The notes below the pieces were generated by a model. It was given only the letters and a program-made list of their open reading frames with translations. It ran no database searches and had not been told where the DNA came from. The position numbers were made by a program, and so were the translations under genes. Shown in pieces: positions 17,246 through 28,329 of a DNA stretch of 64,000 nt. Source of the stretch: JAFKFH01 sp017307375 (GTDB lineage: Bacteria > Pseudomonadota > Alphaproteobacteria > Ferrovibrionales > Ferrovibrionaceae); contig OZ245874.1 of NCBI GenBank assembly GCA_965229335.1, positions 1,178,001 to 1,242,000 on the forward strand, given 5' to 3'. Numbering within the stretch: the stretch's first letter is position 1; the number at the start of each line of letters is the position of its first letter.

Positions 17246-18367
17246 CTAATTGGCGCTCTTGAACCGGCTCCAGACCTGCATGAACAGCCGCTGTTCGGAC
17301 TGGTTGTTGGGGGTGATGGTGTAGAGGTTCTTCTGCAACATCGGCGTCGGATAGATGTCGGGATCGGCCTTGACCTCCTCGGCGACGAACGCGTCGGCGG
17401 CACGGTTGGCGTTGGGGTACCGCACCTTGTTGGTGATCCTGGCGATCACCTCGGGCCGGTGGATGAAATTGATGAAGGCCAGGGCATTGGCGGGGTTGGG
17501 GGCATCCTTTGGGATAGCCATGCTGTCGAACCACATCTGGGCGCCCTGGCGGGGCATCAGATACTGGACGACGACCCCCTTGCCGGCCTGCTCGGCCCGC
17601 ATCTTCGCCTGCAGGACGTCGCCCGACCAGCCCAGCGCCAGGCAGATGTTGCCGTTGGCCAGATCGTCGATGTACTGCGACGAGTGGAACTTGCGGATAT
17701 GCCGCCGGATCTTGAGCAGTTGCGCCTCGGCCCGGGCCAGCGCCCTGGCATCCTTGTCGTCCGGATTTTCGCCGAGATAGCGCAGCACGGCCGGTATGAT
17801 CTCGCTGGGTGCATCGAGCATGGCCACGCCGCAATCGGAAAAGCGGGCGACGATCGCCGGGTCGAAGATCATCGCCAGCGAATCGACCGGCGGGTTGGCC
17901 ATGCGTTGCCTGATCTTGTCGCGGTTCAGCCCGATTCCCGTCGTGCCCCACAGATAGATCACGCCGTACTGGTTGCCCGGATCGTATTTTTCCATCAGCG
18001 CCGTCAGCGCCGGGTCGAGATTGGCGAGGTTGGGCAGCCTGGTCTTGTCGAGCTTGGCCAGCGCCCCGCCGTCGATCATGCGAGCAAGGAATTCGTTGGT
18101 CGGGACGACGATGTCGTAGCCGCTGTTGCCGGCGATCACGCGCGAGAACGCGACCTCGTTGGAATCGTATGAGTCGTAGCGGGCGTCGTTGCGCACCCTG
18201 ATGCCGGTTTCCCGGGTGAAGTCGGCCAGCACGGCAGGGTCGATGTAGTTCGACCAGTTGTAGACGTTGACCACCTTGTCCGGCGCCGCGGGCTGATTGC
18301 CCGCCGCCTGCACGCCGGGCGCCAGGATCAGCGATATCGCCGCCGCCGCCACCGCCATGAACTTCAT
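17246..18367 (-). CDS. potF: Polyamine substrate-binding protein PotF, copy 2
   Basis: Paralogue of the adjacent potF, 373 residues, with a signal peptide (core FMAVAAAAISLILAPG, cleavage after VQA). It shares VVNVYNWSNYID, YDSNEV, LWGTTGIGLNRDKIRQRM, FHSSQYIDDLANGNICLALGWSGDV and the closing VWSRFKSAN with copy 1. A short insertion (NDARYDS) sits before YDSNE. The start at 18367 is fixed by GGAGGG 6 bases upstream; the longer frame to 18424 lacks a signal-like start. It has no membrane subunits of its own and probably shares PotGHI, widening or tuning substrate range. Confidence 0.92.
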   Translation of the reverse strand: MKFMAVAAAAISLILAPGVQAAGNQPAAPDKVVNVYNWSNYIDPAVLADFTRETGIRVRNDARYDSYDSNEVAFSRVIAGNSGYDIVVPTNEFLARMIDGGALAKLDKTRLPNLANLDPALTALMEKYDPGNQYGVIYLWGTTGIGLNRDKIRQRMANPPVDSLAMIFDPAIVARFSDCGVAMLDAPSEIIPAVLRYLGENPDDKDARALARAEAQLLKIRRHIRKFHSSQYIDDLANGNICLALGWSGDVLQAKMRAEQAGKGVVVQYLMPRQGAQMWFDSMAIPKDAPNPANALAFINFIHRPEVIARITNKVRYPNANRAADAFVAEEVKADPDIYPTPMLQKNLYTITPNNQSEQRLFMQVWSRFKSAN

Positions 18368-18444
18368 CGCGTCCCTCCGAACGGCATCGCGCCGCGCGCC
18401 AAGGTAGCCGCAAGTTTCTTTCATGTCAGTGACGGTGGCGGCCC

Positions 18445-19854
18445 TTATGCCGTCTGGCGGTGGACCAGCGGGCTTGCCACCACCCGGTTGCGGCCGGACT
18501 GCTTGGCGGCATAGAGCGCGGCATCGGCGCGCTTCAGCAGGTGCATGAAATCCGGATGGCCGTCATGCGTGGCGGCGCCGACCGAGATGGTCACCCGCGG
18601 CAGCTTGCGCTCATGCCCGCCCAGCGGGCGGACCCGTTCGACCGCCTCGCGCATCCGTTCGGCGACCATCAGCGCGTTCGCCTCGTTCAGCTCGGGCGCG
18701 ATCACGGCGAATTCCTCGCCGCCGAAGCGGAACATCAGGTCGGTCGGGCGCAGGCAACCCTTGACCGCCTGCGCGACCACGCGCAGCACCGCGTCGCCGA
18801 TGGCATGGCCATGGGCATCGTTGACCTTCTTGAAATGATCGACATCCAGCATCAGCAGCGTGAAGGGCAGGCCGTGCTGGTTGGCCAGCTCGATCTCGCG
18901 CTGCAGGATCGTCGTCAGATAGCGGCGGTTGTAGACGCGGGTCAGCGGGTCGAGATTGCTCTCGTGCTTGGTGAGTTCCTCCGACAGCGACTGCAGCAGC
19001 CAGGCGGCCTCCGACACCAGGTCGTTGATGCGCTGGCATTCGGTCTGCCAGAATTCGGTCGTCCGCTCGGCGCTGCGGCGGACGACGGCCTGGGCCAGCG
19101 CCGAATCGATCTGCTGGACCAGCCGGGCCAGCAGTTCCGATTCGCGGCGATCGCCCAGGAACAGCCGCGACTTGTGCGCGGCCCACAGGCCGAAATTCGA
19201 CGAGCGCAGCGTCCGGATCCCGCGCAGCGACACTTCGTCGTGGGTGACGAAGGCGTTCGCGACCTCGCGCATCCAGTCGTAGAGATCGGCCCGCAGCCGC
19301 TCGATCTCGACGATGAATCCCTGGGCCAGCTCGTTGGCGCGGAATTCCTCGATCGTCCGCTTCTTGGCCAGCAGCTCGCGCAGCTGGACCTCGTCGACCA
19401 GGGCGATGGCCGCCTCCAGCAGGCGGTCGGTCAGGTCGATGGAGTCTGCCAGTTCGTCACGCGGCAGCGTCGAGGTGACGAGGGTGCGGATGATGGCCCG
19501 CTTGATCGCGGCAAAACCGTCGTGGGACAGCGCCATCGGCACGCCGATGCGCGCATTGATTTCCCCCAGATGTCGCTGCCGGGCGACCAGCCGGTCGATG
19601 CTGCCGGGCAACACGGCGGGAAACAACCCGTCCAGCCAGCGGGCGACGCCGCGGGTCAGCCTGGCCTCGCCGCCGGAATCGTCCAGCAGCGGCAAAGCGC
19701 GCTCATCCTGCAGCATGGATCGGGTCAGTTCGGCGGCGATCGCACCCGAGCGGGCGCGCAACAGCGGCGTGATTGCGGCCAACAGGGGCTTGTCGGCGCC
19801 CAGATAGGCGCGCGCCAAAACCGCGTTGGCGCGATCTATATCCCCCGCAACCAT
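18445..19854 (-). CDS. dosC: DosC-like globin-sensor diguanylate cyclase, proximal His missing
   Basis: Makes the second messenger c-di-GMP from two GTP. At 469 residues it parallels E. coli DosC: a globin-like sensor (1-155), a middle helical domain with SNFGLWAAHKSRLF (219-232), and a GGDEF domain (about 300-465). The active site is GGEEF (378-382), and the inhibitory I-site RPTD (369-372) lies exactly five residues before it. In the sensor, IDRLVARQRHLGEINARIGVP aligns with the DosC haem-pocket segment as I remember it, but the haem-ligating histidine is Asn100 here. Oxygen sensing is therefore doubtful. The start at 19854 gives the family length; a longer frame would run into lolA. Confidence 0.85.
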   Translation of the reverse strand: MVAGDIDRANAVLARAYLGADKPLLAAITPLLRARSGAIAAELTRSMLQDERALPLLDDSGGEARLTRGVARWLDGLFPAVLPGSIDRLVARQRHLGEINARIGVPMALSHDGFAAIKRAIIRTLVTSTLPRDELADSIDLTDRLLEAAIALVDEVQLRELLAKKRTIEEFRANELAQGFIVEIERLRADLYDWMREVANAFVTHDEVSLRGIRTLRSSNFGLWAAHKSRLFLGDRRESELLARLVQQIDSALAQAVVRRSAERTTEFWQTECQRINDLVSEAAWLLQSLSEELTKHESNLDPLTRVYNRRYLTTILQREIELANQHGLPFTLLMLDVDHFKKVNDAHGHAIGDAVLRVVAQAVKGCLRPTDLMFRFGGEEFAVIAPELNEANALMVAERMREAVERVRPLGGHERKLPRVTISVGAATHDGHPDFMHLLKRADAALYAAKQSGRNRVVASPLVHRQTA

Positions 19855-19934
19855 CGGCCGCTCCGTCCCGTCCCGCCGGATGGTTAATGAGGATGGCCGA
19901 GATTCTTGAAAATGCAACCTTGATCGCGCGGGGG

Positions 19935-20591
19935 TCAGTTGCCCTGTTTCAACAGGCGCGCGGCATCGGAATCGGTGAAGACGAACAGGCCCTGCTTCAG
20001 CTCGATATTGGTGACCACGTCGCTCAAGGCGACCGTCGTGACCTGACCGCGGGCATCGGTCACTTCCCATTGCTTCAGCGCGAAGGGCGCGATGGTGAAG
20101 ACGAGGGTCAGCGCGCCTTCCTTCGGCTTCTTCGGGTCGATCATCGTCATGCGCAGCGACCCGGGCTGGCGTTCGATGCGGGTGATGGCGGCATCGCCCG
20201 AATCCAGCGTCACCTTGTCGCGGACGAAGATGTCGAGCGGCGTCGACCCGATCGGCACGCGTTCGACCTGCTTCAACTCCTTGTCGAGATAGGTCAGCAG
20301 GATGCCGTCCGACACGATCAGCAGCGGTGAGGGGGGGGCGTATTCGAAGCGGATGCGCCCGGGCCGCCGCATGTAGAGCTGGCCTTCCGACAGCGAGCCG
20401 TCCGGGGCGACCTGCAGGAACTTCGCGGTCAGGGTGCGGACGTCGTTCAGATAGGTGTTGGCCTTGGCGACGTCGGCCTGGTCCTGCGGCGACAGCGCTG
20501 CGGCGGCGGGGCGGATGCCCAGCCCGGCCAGGGCGAAGGCGGCGCCGGCGGTGCAGAGCAGGGCGCGGCGGGTCGGCGTGAGGATGCTCAT
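19935..20591 (-). CDS. lolA: Outer-membrane lipoprotein carrier protein LolA
   Basis: Periplasmic chaperone that carries lipoproteins from LolCDE to the outer membrane. The 218-residue protein has a signal peptide with twin arginine (PTRRALLCTAGAAFALAGLG, cleavage after AAA). It then shows the LolA pattern: YLNDVRTLTAKFLQ, GQLYMRRPGRIRFEY and DGILLTYLDKELKQ. It lies downstream of ftsK on the same strand, as in many alphaproteobacteria, separated by about 100 bases. Confidence 0.92.
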   Translation of the reverse strand: MSILTPTRRALLCTAGAAFALAGLGIRPAAAALSPQDQADVAKANTYLNDVRTLTAKFLQVAPDGSLSEGQLYMRRPGRIRFEYAPPSPLLIVSDGILLTYLDKELKQVERVPIGSTPLDIFVRDKVTLDSGDAAITRIERQPGSLRMTMIDPKKPKEGALTLVFTIAPFALKQWEVTDARGQVTTVALSDVVTNIELKQGLFVFTDSDAARLLKQGN

Positions 20592-20695
20592 GCCGGTTGA
20601 TTAAGGGCTCGGGGTGGCGAAATCAAGGCGCGGGTCTCCTGTCGCGGGGCGGCGGGCGCCAGGAAACTGCCGGGCGCGCCGTTCCGTTCCGCCGA

Positions 20696-23104
<2,409 letters not shown>

Positions 23105-23174
23105 CCCGACCGCTCCCCCGCGGACGCCCGTTCCCGTCGACTTCCTGCCGGCCGCCATGCCCGACGCCCGATCG

Positions 23175-24380
23175 TCAGCCCAGCGCGTCGCGCAGCCGTT
23201 CCATCGCATCGCGGATGGTCGCGGCGTCGTGAACCAGCGCCAGCCGGATGAAAGGCTTGCCTGCGGCAAGGCCCGGATCGGCGGCCTCGGTCGCCGCCTT
23301 GGTCAGGTAGAGGCCGGGCAGGCAGCGGACGCCGCCCTTGGCCCAGAGCTGCCGTGCCGCAGCTTCCGAATCGCCGACGTCGAGCCAGAGATAGAAGCCG
23401 CCCGCCGGCTTGTAGAAGCCGTAGCGGTTGCCGATGATGCTCTCGGCGATGGCGAATTTCTCGGCATAGGCGGCGCGCGTCGCCACGACATGCGCCTCGT
23501 CGCGCCACAGCGCGGCGGCGGCGGCGGTGGTCGCCGGGGTGGACGGCGCGCCGGCATAGTTGCGCAGCTTGGTGAAGGCGGCGATCAGCCGGGGATCGCC
23601 GGCACAGAACCCCGAACGCAGGCCGGGCACGCTCGACCGCTTGGACAGCGAGTGGAAGACCAGCACGTTGGTCATGTCGCCGCCGAGCCGGGCGCAGGCT
23701 TCCAGCCCGCCCGGCGGCGGCACCTCGGCGTAGATCTCGGCGTAGCATTCGTCGACGATCAGCGCGAAGTCGTGGGCACGGGCCAGACCGATCGCCTTTT
23801 CGAGGTAATCGATCGAGGCGATCGTGCCCTGCGGGTTCGACGGCGTGCACAGATAAAGCATGGCGATGCGGTCGAGCGTCGCCTTGTCCAGCGCGTCGAG
23901 ATCGGGCAGGAACCCGTTCTCGGGCAGGGCCGGCATGTAGAGCGGCTCGGCCCCGGCCATCACGGCGGCACCGACATAGGCCTGGTAGAACGGGTTCGGC
24001 ATCGCCGCGATCGGCGTTCCCCCGCCCTTCGATTCGGGCACCACGACCTCGGCGATCATGAACAGCCCTTCGCGGGTGCCGGCGAGCGGCAGGACATGGC
24101 GATCGGGATCGATCATGCCGGCGGGCAGGCGGTAGCGGCGGTCGAGCCAGGCGGCAATCGCCTGGCGCAGTTCGGCCGAACCGTTGGCCGGCGGGTATAA
24201 GCCGTAGAGATGGCGATTGGCGTCGAGAATCTCGGCGACGAAATCGGGATAGGGCTGGTTGGGCTCGCCGATCGAGAGATTGATCGTCTTGAGGCCGGCC
24301 GGCGGCGATACCGGGTCCAGCAGCTCGCGCAGCCGCTGGAACGGATAGTCGCGCAGGCGATCGAGTCGGGGATTGAGCAT
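23175..24380 (-). CDS. Class I/II PLP-dependent aminotransferase (DapC/AspC-like)
   Basis: PLP enzyme of 401 residues transferring amino groups to 2-oxo acids. It has GEPNQPYPDF, YPPANGSAELRQAIAAWL, the NPF substrate-loop NPFYQAY, TPSNPQG, VDECYAEIY and the PLP-lysine segment HSLSKRSSVPGLRSGF. Such proteins encoded next to ftsK are often annotated as succinyldiaminopimelate aminotransferase DapC; the substrate cannot be fixed from sequence. The start at 24380 (MLNPRLDRL) is the natural family start. It lies downstream of glnK with a 204-base gap, an arrangement I recall for glnZ-aat in Azospirillum. Confidence 0.87.
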   Translation of the reverse strand: MLNPRLDRLRDYPFQRLRELLDPVSPPAGLKTINLSIGEPNQPYPDFVAEILDANRHLYGLYPPANGSAELRQAIAAWLDRRYRLPAGMIDPDRHVLPLAGTREGLFMIAEVVVPESKGGGTPIAAMPNPFYQAYVGAAVMAGAEPLYMPALPENGFLPDLDALDKATLDRIAMLYLCTPSNPQGTIASIDYLEKAIGLARAHDFALIVDECYAEIYAEVPPPGGLEACARLGGDMTNVLVFHSLSKRSSVPGLRSGFCAGDPRLIAAFTKLRNYAGAPSTPATTAAAAALWRDEAHVVATRAAYAEKFAIAESIIGNRYGFYKPAGGFYLWLDVGDSEAAARQLWAKGGVRCLPGLYLTKAATEAADPGLAAGKPFIRLALVHDAATIRDAMERLRDALG

Positions 24381-24535
24381 GGGCCGCGCCGCCAGTTCCA
24401 ACGCGCTGTGAAGGTTACAGCGCAACTCTGTGATTCACAATCTTAAAACTTCGCTAACCGTAAGCTCCGGCCCCGGTCGGCGGCGCACTTTAGCGGGCGG
24501 GGCGGGCGGCGGCAATGATGGTTAACGAGCCATGC

Positions 24536-24566
24536 GGCCGGGCGGGACTGACGGTCGCGCCCGGCC
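24536..24566. other. Hairpin between glnK and the aminotransferase gene
   Basis: GGCCGGGCG and CGCCCGGCC form a perfect 9-bp stem with a 13-base loop, 18 bases past the glnK stop. On the plus strand it is followed by GGTTTTC; on the minus strand, the direction of glnK, there is no T-tract. It may attenuate or stabilise the glnK message rather than terminate it outright. Confidence 0.4.
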
Positions 24567-24584
24567 GGTTTTCGGTCGTAATGC

Positions 24585-24923
24585 TTACAGCGCGTCGTTG
24601 TCGGTTTCGCCGGTGCGGATCCGCATGACCCGCTCCAGGTCGTAGACGAAGATCTTGCCGTCGCCGATCTGGCCGGTACGAGCGGCGGTGGCGATCGCCT
24701 CGGTCACCCGCTCGACCAGCTCACCCTTGACGCCGATCTCGATCTTCAGCTTGGGCAGGAAGCTCACGGCATACTCGGCGCCGCGATAGATTTCGGTATG
24801 CCCCTTCTGGCGGCCGTAGCCCTTGACCTCGGTGACGGTCATGCCCTCGACGCCGATCGCGGTCAGCGCATCGCGCACCTCGTCGAGCTTGAACGGCTTG
24901 ATGATCGCGACGACCAGCTTCAT
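24585..24923 (-). CDS. glnK: PII nitrogen-regulatory protein (GlnK/GlnZ type)
   Basis: Trimeric signal protein that reports 2-oxoglutarate, ATP/ADP and, through uridylylation, glutamine status. At 112 residues it is full length. The T-loop reads TEIYRGAEYAVSFLPK with the uridylylation site Tyr51; SFLPK rather than DFLPK resembles GlnK/GlnZ more than GlnB. GYGRQKGH and the C-loop TGQIGDGKIFV, ending RIRTGETDNDAL, are standard. There is no amtB beside it; the neighbours are ubiH (divergent) and an aminotransferase gene downstream. No convincing sigma-54 promoter was found upstream. Confidence 0.93.
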   Translation of the reverse strand: MKLVVAIIKPFKLDEVRDALTAIGVEGMTVTEVKGYGRQKGHTEIYRGAEYAVSFLPKLKIEIGVKGELVERVTEAIATAARTGQIGDGKIFVYDLERVMRIRTGETDNDAL

Positions 24924-25155
24924 TCGATGCCCCTTTCCTCAATGGCGCGGGGCGACAGCCCTCCCCAGGACGGCATCCCGCGCGGTGCCAACCAATGATA
25001 CAAGATTCATGCCGTTCCGGGCCGGGGCAAAGCGTTCCCCATTCCCGGTCGCGCCCGGGGGCGTCGCCGGTTTTTTCGGCAGCCAGATCAATCTCTGTGC
25101 AGGGCGGCCGTGGCCTGCGACCCCAGGCCGCTGGACAAACGCGAGCAGGGCGACA

Positions 25156-26391
25156 ATGCTCCCGCCCATGAGCGATCTGACAGTCGAAACCCGCGTCGAC
25201 ATCGTCATCGTCGGCGGCGGGCTGGTGGGCATGACCCTCGCCGCTGCGCTGGGCCATGCCGGCATTTCCTGTGCCGTCATCGATGCCGAGGATCCGGCGA
25301 CCGCGTCGGCCGACATTTTCGACGGTCGCGTCTTTGCCATCGCGCTGTCGGTGCAGCGCATGATGGCGGCGATCGGGCTATGGCCGCATGTCGCCGAAAC
25401 CCAGCCGATCGAGGAGATCCGGGTTTCCGACGGGGCCTCGCCGCTGTTTCTGCATTACGACCATCGCGAATTGGGCGACGAACCGCTGGGCCACATGGTC
25501 GAGTCGCGGATGCTGCGCCGGGCCTTGTACCGGCGGCTCGCCGATCTGCCGATGGTCCGGCTGCATGCGCCGATGAAGGTCGCGCGCCTCGATCGCGACA
25601 TCGACGGCGTCACCGCCGAACTTGCCGACGGCAGCGTGGTCACCGGCCGGCTGTGCGTCGCCGCCGACGGGCGCGACTCGCCGCTGCGCCGCGCCGCCGG
25701 CATCAAGTCGATCGCCTGGCGCTATCGGCAGAGCGGCATCGTCTGTGCGGTCGCGCACGAGAAACCGCATCGCGGCATCGCCCATGAGCGGTTCCTGCCC
25801 GCCGGGCCGTTCGCCATCCTGCCGATGACCGGCAACCGGTCGTCGCTGGTCTGGACCGAGCCGACCGATCTTGCCCGCGTGCTGGTCGGCCTGCCGGCCG
25901 ACGAATTCCATGCCGAGATGCGGCGCCGCTTCGGCGATTTCCTCGGTGCGACCGAGGTGGTGGGGCCGCGCTGGTCCTATCCGCTCGCCTTCCATCATGC
26001 CGAGCGCTATATCGACCGGCGCCTGGCGCTGGTCGGCGATGCCGCGCATCTGATGCACCCGATCGCGGGCCAGGGGCTCAATGCCGGGCTGCGCGACGTC
26101 GCAGCACTGGCCGAGGCGATCGTCAATGCCGACCGGCTCGGCCTCGATGTCGGCGGCGACGACGTGCTGCGCCGCTACCAGCGCTGGCGCCACGCCGACA
26201 ACACGATGATGCTGGCCGTCACCGATGTGCTGAACCGCCTGTTCTCGAACGATATCTGGCCGGTCAAGCTGGCCCGTGACCTGGGGCTGGCGGCGGTCAA
26301 CCGGCTGCCGCCGCTGCGCCGGCTGTTCATGCGGCATGCCATGGGCACCGTCGGCCATCTGCCGCGGCTGTTGAAGGGCGAGGCGCTCTAG
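25156..26391 (+). CDS. ubiH: UbiH/UbiF-family FAD-dependent ubiquinone-biosynthesis hydroxylase
   Basis: Flavin monooxygenase that hydroxylates the aromatic ring during ubiquinone biosynthesis. The 411-residue protein has the Rossmann fingerprint VIVGGGLVGMTLAAALGHAG near residue 20, CVAADGRDSPLR in the middle, and the second FAD motif LVGDAAHLMHPIAGQGLNAG. The start at 25156 is preceded by CAGGG; a second ATG at 25168 is possible. Which ring position it modifies (UbiH, UbiF, UbiL) cannot be told apart here. It probably forms an operon with the small gene that starts 4 bases after its stop. Confidence 0.9.
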   Translation: MLPPMSDLTVETRVDIVIVGGGLVGMTLAAALGHAGISCAVIDAEDPATASADIFDGRVFAIALSVQRMMAAIGLWPHVAETQPIEEIRVSDGASPLFLHYDHRELGDEPLGHMVESRMLRRALYRRLADLPMVRLHAPMKVARLDRDIDGVTAELADGSVVTGRLCVAADGRDSPLRRAAGIKSIAWRYRQSGIVCAVAHEKPHRGIAHERFLPAGPFAILPMTGNRSSLVWTEPTDLARVLVGLPADEFHAEMRRRFGDFLGATEVVGPRWSYPLAFHHAERYIDRRLALVGDAAHLMHPIAGQGLNAGLRDVAALAEAIVNADRLGLDVGGDDVLRRYQRWRHADNTMMLAVTDVLNRLFSNDIWPVKLARDLGLAAVNRLPPLRRLFMRHAMGTVGHLPRLLKGEAL

Positions 26392-26395
26392 GAAG

Positions 26396-26704
26396 ATGCG
26401 CCTGGAGGCCGCCACCCGCCGCGACCAGGCCCCGGCCCTGCACGACATTGCCGACGCGATCGGCGCCGGCGGGGGCTGGATCGTCAATCACCAGCTCTAT
26501 TCGAACGCGATGGCGATGATCGCCTTCGCCATCCCCGGCGATGCCCTCGCCGGTCTGGCCGACCGGCTGGCCGCGGCGGAAATCCCGCTGGTCGGCCGTC
26601 CCGCGGCCTGGCCGGCCGGCAGCCGCGAGCAGCAGGTCCAGCTCGTCGTGACGTTCCTTCACGAGGGCCCGGATCTGGCGCGGCCGGTTCCGGCCTTCGG
26701 CTGA
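26396..26704 (+). CDS. Small conserved-looking protein of unknown function
   Basis: A 102-residue protein directly after ubiH, with AGGAAG overlapping the ubiH stop as its ribosome site. The chain alternates hydrophobic strands and helices (GGWIVNHQLYSNAMAMIAFAIP, then LADRLAAAEIPLVGRP, then QLVVTFLHEGPDLARPVPAFG), suggesting a small alpha/beta, ACT-like fold. I recall proteins with a similar VTF-H-EPDL-R-VPAF ending in other alphaproteobacteria but no characterised function. Its 3' end overlaps the convergent marR gene by 46 bases. Confidence 0.6.
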   Translation: MRLEAATRRDQAPALHDIADAIGAGGGWIVNHQLYSNAMAMIAFAIPGDALAGLADRLAAAEIPLVGRPAAWPAGSREQQVQLVVTFLHEGPDLARPVPAFG

Positions 26705-27189
26705 ATCTGGTCCTCGCCGTCGCGGTCGCGATCCAGCCAGGTCTTCAGCCGGAACAGCAGGCCGTGCAGGCGGTCGATATCCTCGGGCGCCCAGTCGGCG
26801 AAGACGCGGGCGACCGCGGGCGTCAGGCGCTCGACCCCGGCGCGGTGGGCATCGAGGCCGGCCGGCGTCAGGAAATGCAGCTTCACCCGGCCATCGCCCG
26901 CCCCGGCCCGCACCGCCAGGAACCCTTTCTTGACCAGCCGCTGCAGCATCTTGGTCACGCCGGGCTGCGGCACCTGGAAGGCGTCCGCGACCTGGGTGAC
27001 GCTGCGCCCCAGCTCGGGTTCGTGGCTGAAATGCTGCAGCATCACGAATTGCGCCAGCGGCAGGTCGTCCCCGGCCAGCACCCGGTTGGCTGCCGTGGTC
27101 AGCAACTGGTCGGCAATGCCGATATAGGTGACGATCTGGTAGCGCTTGTCGCCGGGGCGCGGGGTGTCGGGGGGCTTGCGGGGCGGCAT
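26659..27189 (-). CDS. MarR-family transcriptional regulator
   Basis: A 176-residue winged-helix regulator: VTQVADAFQVPQPGVTKMLQRLVKKG is the recognition region and GDGRVKLHFLTPAG the wing. Its ATG overlaps the stop of the upstream nitroreductase-like gene by one base (TGATG), so the two are translationally coupled and presumably co-regulated. A near-perfect inverted repeat in the shared promoter region (28330-28363) is a plausible operator. The C-terminal tail past residue ~155 is polar and low in conservation. Confidence 0.85.
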   Translation of the reverse strand: MPPRKPPDTPRPGDKRYQIVTYIGIADQLLTTAANRVLAGDDLPLAQFVMLQHFSHEPELGRSVTQVADAFQVPQPGVTKMLQRLVKKGFLAVRAGAGDGRVKLHFLTPAGLDAHRAGVERLTPAVARVFADWAPEDIDRLHGLLFRLKTWLDRDRDGEDQIQPKAGTGRARSGPS

Positions 27190-28319
27190 CAGGTCCTGAT
27201 GGTGGTTGCGACCGGCCAGCGCGGGCTCGGCCCCGGCATCTTGGCATAGCCGAGCCGCACCAGCATCTGTACCCGTTCGTCGCCCTGGAGGCCGAGCCGG
27301 CGGTCGAAACGTGCCTGCAGGCCGGCCATCTCGGGATATTCCTGCAGCACCTGGCTGATCGGATGGATGGCGACGCCGAGGGCCGCCGCGGTAAGGTCCA
27401 GCCGGGCGTAAGCCCGGCCGGCGGCGAACTGCGCGGCCCGGTCGTTGCCGGCACTGATCAGCCAGGCAAAGCTCGGCGTCGCCGTGATCATCGCGGTGTA
27501 CTGGTCGCGACCGGCCGTGAACGCGGTCGAGGCCGGGTCGGCGACGCTGCGCCGGTCGAGCAGCCCCAGCCGGGTCAACCACCACATCATCGGCCCGTAG
27601 AGCGGAATGCCGTCGGGATTGGCCGCGATTTCGGCCGAGCCGATGCGCATCAGATCGACCGACTCGCGGTAGGTGCGCGGCGTTTCCATCTCGATGACGA
27701 AGGCGTCCCGGCCGATCGCCCGCAGGTCGGCGGTCAATCCGGGATCGGAGGTCCAGGCGAGTCGGGTGGCCGGGCCGGCCGCCGCCGCGATCAGGCCGGC
27801 GGCATGGCCATGGTCGAGCGCTTCCGGGCCGAACGGCGTCTTGGTCGATCGCCGCCGGGGAATGGCCAGGGCCAGCGGATCGGCCTGGCCCCCGGGGCGC
27901 AGCGCGATCCGGGCCACCGGCCGGCCGTCGATGCGGTCGGCCGGGAAGGGGCCGGCCGGAAACGGGGTCACCTGCGCCTGCAGCCCGACCCGGCCGGCAC
28001 CGATCACCGCCAGTTCGGTGAAGGCGCCCAGCCCGATCAGGATCTGGCGGCCGAACGGATCGGTCTCGGGCAGCAGGCGGCCGGTATCGCAGTAGAGGGT
28101 GACGGCATCGGGTTCGCGCAGGTCGACCCGCCAGGGTTGCCGGTTATGCGGGTTGGGGGCCAGGATCGCCTGCGACAACAGCGCCAGCCGGACATCGGAC
28201 CAGGGGCCGGCCGCCGCCGCCCACGGCTGGGTTGCCTGTTCCGGGATTTCGTTGCAGCCGGCCAGGGCCAGCCCCGCCCCCATCAGCCCGAGGGCACGGC
28301 GCCGCGTCATCATATCCAT
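27189..28319 (-). CDS. Nitroreductase-family protein with Tat/lipoprotein-like signal
   Basis: A 376-residue protein of the Acg-like nitroreductase superfamily. The N-terminus MTRRRALGLMGAGLALAGC combines a twin-arginine-like start with a lipobox (LAGC), so it may be exported and lipid-anchored, unusual for the normally cytosolic family. The core shows APNPHNRQPWRVDL (FMN-contact region), ALAIPRRRSTKTPFG, and a C-terminal PISQVLQEYPEM segment. The start at 28319 has GGAG 6 bases upstream; ATGs at 28325 and 28331 are alternatives. The physiological substrate is unknown. It precedes and overlaps the marR gene. Confidence 0.8.
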   Translation of the reverse strand: MDMMTRRRALGLMGAGLALAGCNEIPEQATQPWAAAAGPWSDVRLALLSQAILAPNPHNRQPWRVDLREPDAVTLYCDTGRLLPETDPFGRQILIGLGAFTELAVIGAGRVGLQAQVTPFPAGPFPADRIDGRPVARIALRPGGQADPLALAIPRRRSTKTPFGPEALDHGHAAGLIAAAAGPATRLAWTSDPGLTADLRAIGRDAFVIEMETPRTYRESVDLMRIGSAEIAANPDGIPLYGPMMWWLTRLGLLDRRSVADPASTAFTAGRDQYTAMITATPSFAWLISAGNDRAAQFAAGRAYARLDLTAAALGVAIHPISQVLQEYPEMAGLQARFDRRLGLQGDERVQMLVRLGYAKMPGPSPRWPVATTIRT

Positions 28320-28329
28320 GCTCATCTCC

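Noticed and set aside
24924..25155. A sigma-54 promoter upstream of glnK
   Set aside because: A TGGCAC hexamer exists on the minus strand, but the -12 TTGC element is missing at the required distance.
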